Shown here: piece after piece, positions 1 through 6,452 of the stretch
Position numbering within the stretch: the stretch's first letter is position 1
Layout of the letters: every line of letters begins with the position of its first letter
From: JAMCRM01 sp041685075
GTDB lineage: Bacteria > Acidobacteriota > Terriglobia > Bryobacterales > Bryobacteraceae
Assembly: GCA_041685075.1 (NCBI GenBank)
Contig: JAWLGN010000237.1
Coordinates: 1-8,414 of the forward strand
DNA length: 8,414 nucleotides
Reading direction: 5' to 3'
The notes under the pieces: generated by a model
Database searches by the model: none
What the model was told of the DNA's origin: nothing
Seen by the model: only the letters and a program-made list of their open reading frames with translations
Program-made: the position numbers and the translations under genes

Positions 1-354
1 GCCAACGCCATCTCCCTGGGGCTGCTCTACCGCAGCAACCGCGATCTGCATACCAGCCGGTCGTTTGAAATCCCCGCCTGCGCCGGCTTTATGCTCGCCG
101 AGCGCACCGACGAGCACCGGCTCTACTTTACCGAGGACAAGGAGGCGGTCTATTTCGGTTCCTTCGACGAACTGGTTTCCAAGTTGCGCTTTTACGTAGC
201 GCACGAGGGCGCCCGCCGGCGCATCGCCGAAGCCGGTTATCAGCGGAGCATCCAGTCGCTATACCGTTACGTGGACCGCGCGCGCACGGCGCTCGAGTAC
301 TTCGCCCGGCTGCGCCCTCTGGCGACGGCTTCGGTGAAAGGAGCGGCGCGATGA
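1..354 (+). CDS. CgeB-like glycosyltransferase, C-terminal fragment (5' end outside window)
   Basis: The reading frame is open from base 1 to a TGA at 352-354 and gives 117 residues, so only the end of the protein is present. It contains TSRSFEIPACAGFMLAER (fragment residues 18-35), which closely resembles the C-terminal Rossmann domain of CgeB/DUF3880-type group 1 glycosyltransferases (the Glyco_trans_1_2 domain). There the R-x-F-E-I-P-A-C-x-G-F signature lies in the nucleotide-sugar binding region. This is followed by the usual acidic stretch (DEHRLYFTEDKEAVYF) and a helical tail ending in a charged, unconserved end. The role is inferred as cytoplasmic transfer of a sugar from an activated donor onto a growing glycan; donor and acceptor cannot be read from the fragment. 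The stop overlaps the next start (ATGA, 351-354), so the two are probably translationally coupled in one operon. The Met at base 91 lies inside the conserved motif and is not the true start. Confidence 0.85.
   Translation, partial: ANAISLGLLYRSNRDLHTSRSFEIPACAGFMLAERTDEHRLYFTEDKEAVYFGSFDELVSKLRFYVAHEGARRRIAEAGYQRSIQSLYRYVDRARTALEYFARLRPLATASVKGAAR
337..343 (+). promoter_or_regulatory. Shine-Dalgarno site for the 351 start
   Basis: AAAGGAG at 337-343 lies 7 nt before the ATG at 351, within the last codons of the upstream gene. It is the clearest ribosome binding site in the first half of the window and fixes the start of the GT4 glycosyltransferase at the ATGA overlap. Confidence 0.75.
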
Positions 355-1490
355 GCGGCGCGCTGCTCATGATCAGCGACGCCTACGGACACCACGGCGG
401 CGTGCAGACCTATTCGCGCCGCGTGGCCGAGATCATGATGGCCTGGGGAGAGCAGCGCGGCTTGCCCCTGGCGTGCGCTTCGCTGCACGACCGCGCCGAG
501 AGCGGCTCGGTTCATCGGCATCCGGTCAGGTATTGCCGATTTGCCGGCGCGGGCGGCTCGAAAAGCCGCTTCGCCGCCATGTCGTTCCGGCTGGCCCGGG
601 AGCTGCGTCCCGACGTGGCGGTGGTGGCGCACCTGGGCATCACGCCGGTCGCCTTGGCGCTCAAGGCCGCCGGCCTGCTGCGCTCCTATGTCGTGATGCT
701 GCACGGCATCGAGGCTTGGCGGCGCGTCAGTGCCGCCAAGCGTGCCGCCGCGCGCGGAGCGGCCGCGGTGGTAGCCACCACCCGATACACCGCCGACCTG
801 TTCGCCCAACTGAATGGGTGCCCGGTAGCGAGAATGCGGGTGGTCCCGCTCGGACTCGCCGAACTGGAACTCCCGCCGGCGGCCCCGCCCCCCGCTCCGC
901 ACGACGACCTGCGCGTCCTCACCGTGGGCAGGCTGATTGCCGAGGACCATTACAAGGGCTTCGACATGCTGATCGACTCCGTGGGCCAGGCTTGCCGCGA
1001 GGGCGCCCGCATCCACCTCACCATCGTGGGCGACGGGAACGACCGGCCGCGCCTGGAAGCCCGCGCCCGCGCGCTCCGCGCCAGCGGCGCCGTGAGCTTC
1101 CGGGGCGCGGTCTCCGATAAGCGGTTGCGCGAGGAGTTCCAGCGCTGCGATGTCTTCGCCCTCCCCTCCCGCTACGAGGGCTTCGGCATCGTGTTTTTGG
1201 AAGCCATGCGTTTTGAGAAACCCTGTATCGGGGGGAATCACGGCGGTATACCCGAAGTCATTTCCCATGGCGAGGACGGCTTTCTGGTGGAACACGGCGA
1301 CGTGTCCGGCCTGGCCGCCCGCCTGGTGCAATTCTGGAAACAACCTGAACTGAGGATAAAAATGGGCCAACGAGGACGTTCCAAAGTGAACAACACATAC
1401 CTGTTCCCGCATATGCGCGACAGGTGGTGCAGCCTTCTGGACGGGGTAGCAACCGAGAGACTTTCATGTGCGGCATCGCAGGGATCGTAA
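351..1490 (+). CDS. GT4-family (group 1) glycosyltransferase
   Basis: This 379-residue protein has the usual length of a GT-B fold, retaining GT4 enzyme. The N-terminal Rossmann half carries the glycine-rich acceptor-side loop GHHGGVQTY (residues 13-21) and HGIEAWRR (118-125). A proline-rich linker (about 171-184) leads to the donor-binding half, which has TVGRLIAEDHYKGFD (191-205) and the E-x7-E motif in YEGFGIVFLEAM, with E276 and E284 as the paired glutamates. NHGGIPEVI (296-304) follows, as is normal for nucleotide-sugar binders. It is predicted to act on the cytoplasmic face of the membrane, adding one sugar to a lipid-linked glycan; the sugar is unknown. No signal peptide or membrane span is seen. 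A strong Shine-Dalgarno site supports the start. The gene overlaps its upstream neighbour by 4 nt and the amidotransferase by 25 nt. The last 30 or so codons are clearly AT-richer than the rest. Confidence 0.93.
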   Translation: MSGALLMISDAYGHHGGVQTYSRRVAEIMMAWGEQRGLPLACASLHDRAESGSVHRHPVRYCRFAGAGGSKSRFAAMSFRLARELRPDVAVVAHLGITPVALALKAAGLLRSYVVMLHGIEAWRRVSAAKRAAARGAAAVVATTRYTADLFAQLNGCPVARMRVVPLGLAELELPPAAPPPAPHDDLRVLTVGRLIAEDHYKGFDMLIDSVGQACREGARIHLTIVGDGNDRPRLEARARALRASGAVSFRGAVSDKRLREEFQRCDVFALPSRYEGFGIVFLEAMRFEKPCIGGNHGGIPEVISHGEDGFLVEHGDVSGLAARLVQFWKQPELRIKMGQRGRSKVNNTYLFPHMRDRWCSLLDGVATERLSCAASQGS

Positions 1491-3334
1491 CCCGCGCGGA
1501 CGAGCAGGAAGCTCGGGCGGTTCTGGGACGCATGTCGGCGTCGATGGCCCACCGCGGCCCGGACGGCGAAGGGATATCGGTGCGGCACAACCAGCACTGG
1601 ACGGTAGGGTTGGCGCACAAGCGGCTGGCCATCCTGGACCTGACTCCGGCCGGCGCCCAGCCCATGTCCAATCGCGACGACAGCCTTTCCCTGACCTTCA
1701 ACGGCGAAATTTATAACTTCCTGGATCTGCGCACCGATCTCGCCGCGCAAGGCTACTCGTTCTGCTCCCAGACCGATACCGAGGTGATCCTGAACGCCTA
1801 CCACCGCTGGTCCACCGCGGGCATCTCGCGGCTGCGCGGCATGTTCGGCTTCGGACTGTGGGATGGACAGCTCGACAAGCTCATCCTGGCGCGCGATCCG
1901 CTCGGCATCAAGCCGCTGTACTACTACGCCACCCCGGAGGTGTTTCTGTTCGCCTCCGAAGTGCGCGCGCTGCTGGCCAGCGGCCTGGTGCCCCGCCGGC
2001 TGGACCCGGACGGCGTAGCCTCTTACCTGCACTTCGGTTCGGTGGAGACGCCCCGGACCCTGGTAGCCGGCGTGCAATCGCTGGAACCCGGCTGCCATCT
2101 GGTGTTGGGACTCGGAGGGCGCAGCATGGTGAGGGAGGAAGCTTTCTCCTCCCAGCCTTTCACCGCGCCCGCACCGGTGCCGGTGACCAGCCGCGAAGAT
2201 GCCGTGGCGGTGCTGCGCGACGTGCTGGCCGATTCCGTGCGCCGCCATCTCATCAGCGATGTGCCGGTCGCGCTGTTCCTCTCCGGCGGCATCGATTCCA
2301 GCGTCCTGGCGGCGTTCATGTCGATGGAGATGAGCCAACCGCCCAAGACCTTTCACATCGGCTTCGCGGAACGTGAATACGACGAGCGCCGGTATGCCCA
2401 GGCGGTGGCCCGGGAGTATGGCACCGATCACCTCGATATCCTCCTCACCGAACAGTGCCTGCTGGCCATGCTGCCCGAGGCGTTAAGCGCCATGGACCAG
2501 CCCACCATAGACGGCATCAACACCTTCGTGGTGTCCAGGCAGGTCGCCAAAGCGGGGTACAAGGTGGCGCTCTCCGGACTGGGGGCCGATGAACTCTTCG
2601 GCGGCTACAAGAGTTTTCGCCGCGCCCGCGTGCTGCGCCCCATCGCGTTCCTGCCTCCCGTGTTGCGCCGCGCCGCCTGCTCGGCGGGCAACGCCCTGCT
2701 CGGCGGCACCGTGCGCCGTCGCAAGTTCTGGGAGTTTCTGGAAAGCGACTGCACGCCCCGGGCCGCCTACACCATCTCCCGCCAGATCTATGCGCCCCGC
2801 GAGGCGGCGGCGCTGTACCGGCTTCCGCCGGCTACCCGGGAGGCCGTTCCGGAAGCCCATCCCGACGCGGTCAACGAGGTCTCCATTCTGGAGATGCGCG
2901 GCTACATGGCGGACATGCTGCTGCGCGACACCGATTCCATGAGCATGGCGCACTCCCTGGAGGTGCGGGTGCCGTTCGTGGATCCCCTCGTGGTGCAGTA
3001 TGTGCTGGAACTGCCGGGCCGCTGGAAGATCGGCAAGCGCCCCAAGCCGCTGCTGCTGGATGCCGCCGCGGAATTGGTCCCGGAGGACATCTGGCGCCGG
3101 CCCAAGATGGGCTTCGATCTGCCCTTCCAGCGCTGGCTGTTATCCGAGTTGCGTCCGCAGCTCGATCAGGTATTCGCCGACGATCGCGGCCTCAGCCGTT
3201 TGGGAATGGACCCCCAGCGCGCGCGCGACGTCTGGCGCGCCTTCCAGGCCAACCCCGCCGGTGAACGCTGGGCGCGGCCGTGGGCCGTATTCGTTCTGCG
3301 CCACTGGTGCGCAACCAATGGAGTCGAGCCATGA
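1466..3334 (+). CDS. asnB: Asparagine-synthetase-family glutamine amidotransferase (polysaccharide-associated AsnB-like)
   Basis: The protein has 622 residues. The start is set by chemistry: the family needs cysteine right after the initiator Met, and MCGIAGIV begins at the ATG at 1466, preceded by a weak GAGAGA site at 1455-1460. An in-phase start at 1424 would bury this cysteine. Residues 1 to about 190 form the class II (Ntn) glutaminase domain: C2, HRGPDG (29-34), FNGEIYN (78-84), TDTEV (103-107) and ARDPLGIKPLYY (142-153). The synthetase domain has the ATP-pyrophosphatase P-loop SGGIDSS (273-279) and VALSGLGADELFGGY (367-381). Both active sites look intact. The family releases ammonia from glutamine and adds it to an AMP-activated carboxylate. 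True asparagine synthesis is possible. Lying between glycosyltransferases, however, it more likely amidates a sugar carboxylate, as proposed for WbpS-type proteins of Pseudomonas O-antigen loci; this is inference. Its end overlaps the next start (ATGA, 3331-3334). Confidence 0.93.
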   Translation: MCGIAGIVTRADEQEARAVLGRMSASMAHRGPDGEGISVRHNQHWTVGLAHKRLAILDLTPAGAQPMSNRDDSLSLTFNGEIYNFLDLRTDLAAQGYSFCSQTDTEVILNAYHRWSTAGISRLRGMFGFGLWDGQLDKLILARDPLGIKPLYYYATPEVFLFASEVRALLASGLVPRRLDPDGVASYLHFGSVETPRTLVAGVQSLEPGCHLVLGLGGRSMVREEAFSSQPFTAPAPVPVTSREDAVAVLRDVLADSVRRHLISDVPVALFLSGGIDSSVLAAFMSMEMSQPPKTFHIGFAEREYDERRYAQAVAREYGTDHLDILLTEQCLLAMLPEALSAMDQPTIDGINTFVVSRQVAKAGYKVALSGLGADELFGGYKSFRRARVLRPIAFLPPVLRRAACSAGNALLGGTVRRRKFWEFLESDCTPRAAYTISRQIYAPREAAALYRLPPATREAVPEAHPDAVNEVSILEMRGYMADMLLRDTDSMSMAHSLEVRVPFVDPLVVQYVLELPGRWKIGKRPKPLLLDAAAELVPEDIWRRPKMGFDLPFQRWLLSELRPQLDQVFADDRGLSRLGMDPQRARDVWRAFQANPAGERWARPWAVFVLRHWCATNGVEP

Positions 3335-4521
3335 GAGTTCTCCATATCGTCCCCATGTTCTATCCGGCGCATTACTACGGGGGACCCACGCAATCCGTCT
3401 ATTCTCTCTGCCGCCACGTGGCGCGTCTGGGCGGAGAAGTCCGGGTGCTTACTACCAACGCCAACGGGCCCACCGCCGACCTGCCGGTGCGCACCGGCGT
3501 CGAGGAGGAACTCGACGACGCCGTGCGCGTCACGTACTGCCGGCGGCTGCTGGCGCAGGCCGTAGCTCCTTCGCTGACGTCGCGGCTTTCCGCCATGGTC
3601 CGCTGGGCCGACGTGGTGCACATCACCGCTGTCTATTCCTTCCCGGTGATTCCGGCCCTACTGGCCTGCCGCACGCAGAACAAACCCGTGGTCTGGTCGC
3701 CGCGCGGTTCCTTGCAGCGCTGGAGCGGTTCCCGGCGGGTGCCTCTGAAAAACGTTTGGGACCTCTTCTGCCGCATGGTGAAACCGCCCCGCCTGGTGCT
3801 CCACGTCACGTCGCAGGAGGAGGCGGAAGAAAGCACGGCACGCTATCCGGGCGTGCCCGCCGCGGTGATTCCCAACGGCGTGGAGATCCCCGAAAGCGTC
3901 GACCATACCGAGAACACCGGTACGCTGCGCTTGATCTATCTCGGGCGTATCGATCAGAAGAAGGGCATAGAAAACCTGCTCGACGCCTGCGCGGGACTGG
4001 ATGGCATGCTGGAATGGTCGCTTTCGATAGCCGGCACCGGCGACCCGGACTACGTACAGTCGATTGCCGCGCGCATCGACCGCCTGGGCCTCTCCCACCG
4101 CGCGCGCATGCTCGGCGCGGTGGTCGGCGAAGCCAAGCAACGCCTTTTTGAGAACGCCGACCTGATCGTCACGCCATCCTATACCGAAAACTTCGGCAAC
4201 GTGGTGGCCGAAGCGCTGGCCCACGGGGTCCCGGCGCTGGCCAGCCGCGGAACTCCCTGGCGCGAACTGCCCGAGCGTGGCTGCGGGGACTGGGTGGACA
4301 ACGATCCCACCAGCCTTCGCGCCGCCCTTCTCCAGATGAGCCGCATGCCGTTGCGCGAGATGGGCCGGCGGGGACGCGAATGGATGATCCGCGATTTCAG
4401 TTGGCAGGAACGCGCCGGGGAAATCTGGCGGCTCTACAACAAAATCACCGCCGCGCCTGCCGGCAGGGAGCCGCACCATGCCGGGCAAAGCCGGAATTGG
4501 GGAGTAGAACTTGAACACTAG
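3331..4521 (+). CDS. GT4-family (group 1) glycosyltransferase
   Basis: The 396-residue protein begins MRVLHIVPMF, typical of the first Rossmann strand of this family. This supports the ATG at 3331 over an in-phase upstream start at 3280 inside the amidotransferase gene. It carries YYGGPTQSVY (residues 15-24, acceptor-side glycine loop), WSPRGSLQRWS (122-132), PNGVEIP (181-187), LGRIDQKKGIENLL (204-217) and an E-x7-E motif with E286 and E294 in TENFGNVVAEAL. DFSWQERAGEIWRLY near residue 365-380 is the normal C-terminal helix that folds back on the N-terminal domain. The last 22 residues or so, rich in His, Gly, Arg and Asn, look unconserved and extend past where relatives usually end. It is predicted to be a retaining, nucleotide-sugar-dependent enzyme at the cytoplasmic face of the inner membrane. 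Donor and linkage cannot be predicted. The ATGA overlap ties its translation to the amidotransferase. Confidence 0.92.
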   Translation: MRVLHIVPMFYPAHYYGGPTQSVYSLCRHVARLGGEVRVLTTNANGPTADLPVRTGVEEELDDAVRVTYCRRLLAQAVAPSLTSRLSAMVRWADVVHITAVYSFPVIPALLACRTQNKPVVWSPRGSLQRWSGSRRVPLKNVWDLFCRMVKPPRLVLHVTSQEEAEESTARYPGVPAAVIPNGVEIPESVDHTENTGTLRLIYLGRIDQKKGIENLLDACAGLDGMLEWSLSIAGTGDPDYVQSIAARIDRLGLSHRARMLGAVVGEAKQRLFENADLIVTPSYTENFGNVVAEALAHGVPALASRGTPWRELPERGCGDWVDNDPTSLRAALLQMSRMPLREMGRRGREWMIRDFSWQERAGEIWRLYNKITAAPAGREPHHAGQSRNWGVELEH

Positions 4522-4651
4522 CCATACCTGCGGAACGGGACGCTGCTCTTGCCCACCGCCACGAGCATTGCTGTCAACCCGACGCTCCAGATCGTGGAGC
4601 CGCTTTTTGGAGAACGCATTCAATTTTCGACGTACTGGGAGGGCAAATTGA
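4511..4651 (+). CDS. Possible small bridging reading frame (46 aa), unrecognised
   Basis: This speculative frame starts at TTG 4511, six nt after a good Shine-Dalgarno match, GGGGAG (4499-4504). It overlaps the end of the upstream glycosyltransferase by 11 nt. It ends in a TGA at 4649-4651 that overlaps the likely TTG start of the carbamoyltransferase (TTGA, 4648-4651), so it would bridge the only gap in the operon with coupling at both ends. The product has three cysteines near the N terminus (C7, C12, C14), a PPP run and an Arg/Ser-rich second half. It has no membrane span or signal peptide and matches nothing I know. It could equally be chance: stop-free frames this short are common at high GC, and the start is the non-preferred TTG. 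It might act as a translated leader for the next gene rather than make a working protein. Confidence 0.18.
   Translation: MNTSHTCGTGRCSCPPPRALLSTRRSRSWSRFLENAFNFRRTGRAN
4584..4608 (+). terminator. Hairpin plus T run, possible weak terminator or attenuator
   Basis: GCTCCA (4584-4589) and TGGAGC (4595-4600) form a perfect 6-bp inverted repeat around a 5-nt loop. Three nt later comes a run of five T (4604-4608). This is the layout of an intrinsic terminator, but the stem is short and the T run is not directly against it, so it would be weak. It sits in the only sizeable gap between genes, upstream of the carbamoyltransferase, and could reduce read-through to the distal half of the operon. If translation starts at 4549 instead, it would lie inside coding sequence and mean little. 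Confidence 0.33.
4637..4643 (+). promoter_or_regulatory. Shine-Dalgarno site favouring the TTG start at 4648
   Basis: GGGAGGG at 4637-4643 (core GGAGG 4638-4642) ends 4-5 nt before TTG 4648. The site is strong and sits directly before codons reading NILGINAFHGDSS, where members of this carbamoyltransferase family normally begin. It therefore decides the start over the in-phase TTG at 4549, which has no comparable site. Confidence 0.65.
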
Positions 4652-6414
4652 ACATACTGGGTATCAATGCATTTCACGGCGATTCTTCGGCCGCACTCTT
4701 TTCCGGCGGCCGGCTGCACGCGGCACTGGAAGAGGAGCGCCTCAATCGCATCAAACACTGGGCCGGCCTGCCGGTGCGCGCCGCAACCGAGTGCCTGCGC
4801 GGCACCGATCCCGGCGACGTCGAGCATGTAGCCATCTCGCGCAATCCTCGGGCGCACCTTGCGCGCAAGCTTTTCCGCACCGCGTTGCACCCGTTTCTCT
4901 GGAGCCGCGTTCCGGGCCGCGCCCGCAACGGTATCGATATCTACCGCGTCGTGTCGCAAATGCGCGCCGCCGGGTTGCCGCTCTCCGAAAACGCGCGCTT
5001 CCATATGGTGGAGCACCACCGCGCTCACCTGGCCAGCGCCTTTTTCGCCTCGCCCTTCGAAGAGGCCGCGGTGGTTTCGGTGGACGGCTTCGGCGACTTC
5101 AGCAGCGTGATGTGGGGCGTCGGCCGCGCCAATCGTTTCGAGATTCGCGGCTGCACGCGCTTCCCGCATTCCCTGGGGATGTTCTACACCGCCTTCACCC
5201 AGTACCTGGGCTTTCCCAAGTACGGCGACGAGTACAAGATGATGGGGCTGGCCGCCTATGGATCCCCGGAGTACGCCCCGCAGGTGCGCGACGTGGTCCG
5301 CGCCGCCGGCGCCGATGTCCGCCTCAACCTGGACTACTTCACCCACCACAGCACCGGGGTGGAGATGACCTGGGCGGGCGGCGAACCGGCGCTCGGGCCG
5401 GTCTATTCCCGCAAGATGATCGACACCTTCGGTCCTCCGCGGCAACCGCGCAGCGAGATCCAGCAGCGCCACGCCGACATGGCCGCATCCGTACAGTTGG
5501 TGCTCGAGGAAGTTTACTTCTCCCTGTTGAACGCAATCGCACGGAGCACCGGGCAGCGTGCCCTGTGCCTGGCCGGCGGCGTGGCCCTCAATTGCGCGGC
5601 CAACGGCAAGATCTTCGACAAAACACCCTACCGCGATCTGTACGTGCAGCCCGCCGCCCATGACGCGGGCACTTCCATCGGGGCGGCGCTCTATGTGCAG
5701 CACCAGGTGCTGGGCATGCCCCGCTCCTTCGTGATGCGCGACGTCTACTACGGCCCTTCCTTCGACGACGACGAGATCGGCCGTGAACTCGCCGCCGCCG
5801 GCGTGCGCTACCGCCTGCTCGACGAAGAGGAACTGGTATCCCGCACCGCCGCCGCCATCGCCGACGGCAACATCGTCGGCTGGTTCCAGGGCCGTATGGA
5901 GTTCGGCCCGCGGGCGCTGGGCAACCGCAGCATCCTCGCCGATCCCCGGCGTAAGGAAATGAAGGATACCCTCAACCGCCGCATCAAATACCGCGAACCT
6001 TTTCGCCCCTTCTGCCCATCCATTCTGGCGGAAGCCTGCGGCGAGTATTTCGAGATCGACTACCCGTCGCCGTTTATGGTGCAGGCCTACAGCATCAAGC
6101 CTTCGCATCGCGATCGCATTCCCGCGGTGACCCACGAGGACGGTACCGGACGCCTGCAAACTGTCGAACGCGACGTCAATCCGCTCTACTGGAAGCTCAT
6201 CCGGCGCTTCGGCGACGTCACCGGCGTGCCGGTTCTGCTGAACACCTCCTTCAACGAGAACGAACCCATCGTGACCACGCCGCGGGAGGCGCTCGAATGT
6301 TTCCTTCGCACCCAGATGGACGTGCTGGCGGTTGGGAAATACATGCTGCTGAAAACGGAAAACGCGCACCTTTCGGAGGGCAAAACGGCATTCGCTCAGG
6401 CGGAGCCGCAGTAA
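4648..6414 (+). CDS. NodU/CmcH-family carbamoyltransferase
   Basis: With the TTG start at 4648 the protein has 588 residues and begins NILGINAFHGDSSAAL, the usual family N terminus. An in-phase TTG at 4549 would add 33 residues of unconserved sequence. The Kae1-like domain shows EEERLNRIKHW (28-38), VEHHRAH (121-127, with H123-x3-H127 as likely metal ligands), VDGFGD (145-150), GDEYKMMGLA (193-202), LAGGVALNCAANGK (308-321) and AAHDAGTS (336-343). The C-terminal YrdC-like domain shows MEFGPRALGNRSI (417-429), REPFRPFCPS (449-458), VTHEDGTGRLQTV (494-506) and LLNTSFNENEPIV (530-542). Both parts look intact. The family moves a carbamoyl group from carbamoyl phosphate, through carbamoyl-adenylate, to a hydroxyl, as in NodU (Nod factor), CmcH (cephamycin) and TobZ (tobramycin). 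Among sugar-polymer genes the likely target is a sugar hydroxyl of the glycan; this is inference. It is predicted to be cytoplasmic, with no signal peptide or membrane span. Confidence 0.92.
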   Translation: MNILGINAFHGDSSAALFSGGRLHAALEEERLNRIKHWAGLPVRAATECLRGTDPGDVEHVAISRNPRAHLARKLFRTALHPFLWSRVPGRARNGIDIYRVVSQMRAAGLPLSENARFHMVEHHRAHLASAFFASPFEEAAVVSVDGFGDFSSVMWGVGRANRFEIRGCTRFPHSLGMFYTAFTQYLGFPKYGDEYKMMGLAAYGSPEYAPQVRDVVRAAGADVRLNLDYFTHHSTGVEMTWAGGEPALGPVYSRKMIDTFGPPRQPRSEIQQRHADMAASVQLVLEEVYFSLLNAIARSTGQRALCLAGGVALNCAANGKIFDKTPYRDLYVQPAAHDAGTSIGAALYVQHQVLGMPRSFVMRDVYYGPSFDDDEIGRELAAAGVRYRLLDEEELVSRTAAAIADGNIVGWFQGRMEFGPRALGNRSILADPRRKEMKDTLNRRIKYREPFRPFCPSILAEACGEYFEIDYPSPFMVQAYSIKPSHRDRIPAVTHEDGTGRLQTVERDVNPLYWKLIRRFGDVTGVPVLLNTSFNENEPIVTTPREALECFLRTQMDVLAVGKYMLLKTENAHLSEGKTAFAQAEPQ

Positions 6415-6452
6415 CCCGCGGCCGGATCGAATTGGACACAGTGAACGCAAGC

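Noticed and set aside
1424..1465. Upstream in-phase start for the amidotransferase
   Set aside because: It would place 14 residues before the catalytic cysteine that must become N-terminal after Met removal, so the ATG at 1466 is the real start.
267..2431. Overlapping long minus-strand frames (267-1412 and 1238-2431) opposite the first GT4 gene and the amidotransferase
   Set aside because: They are shadows of the + strand genes, whose catalytic motifs are intact. Their His- and Gly-rich translations match nothing.
4601..4647. Possible sigma-70 promoter in the AT-richer stretch before the carbamoyltransferase
   Set aside because: TTGGAG at 4607-4612 has no convincing -10 box at the right spacing, so the AT-richness alone does not support a promoter call.
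3658..6450. A very long open frame on the minus strand (over 900 codons), opposite the second GT4 gene and the carbamoyltransferase
   Set aside because: Its translation is dominated by Gly, Ala, Val, His and Arg with no recognisable domain, and it lies opposite two genes with clear conserved motifs. Long stop-free antisense frames are expected when third codon positions are mostly G or C.
6297..6452. Long N-terminal extension of the WbuB-like gene reaching back into the carbamoyltransferase
   Set aside because: The extra 52 residues overlap a conserved gene in another frame and do not resemble the family, whose N terminus begins MRILLLNQFFWP at 6453.
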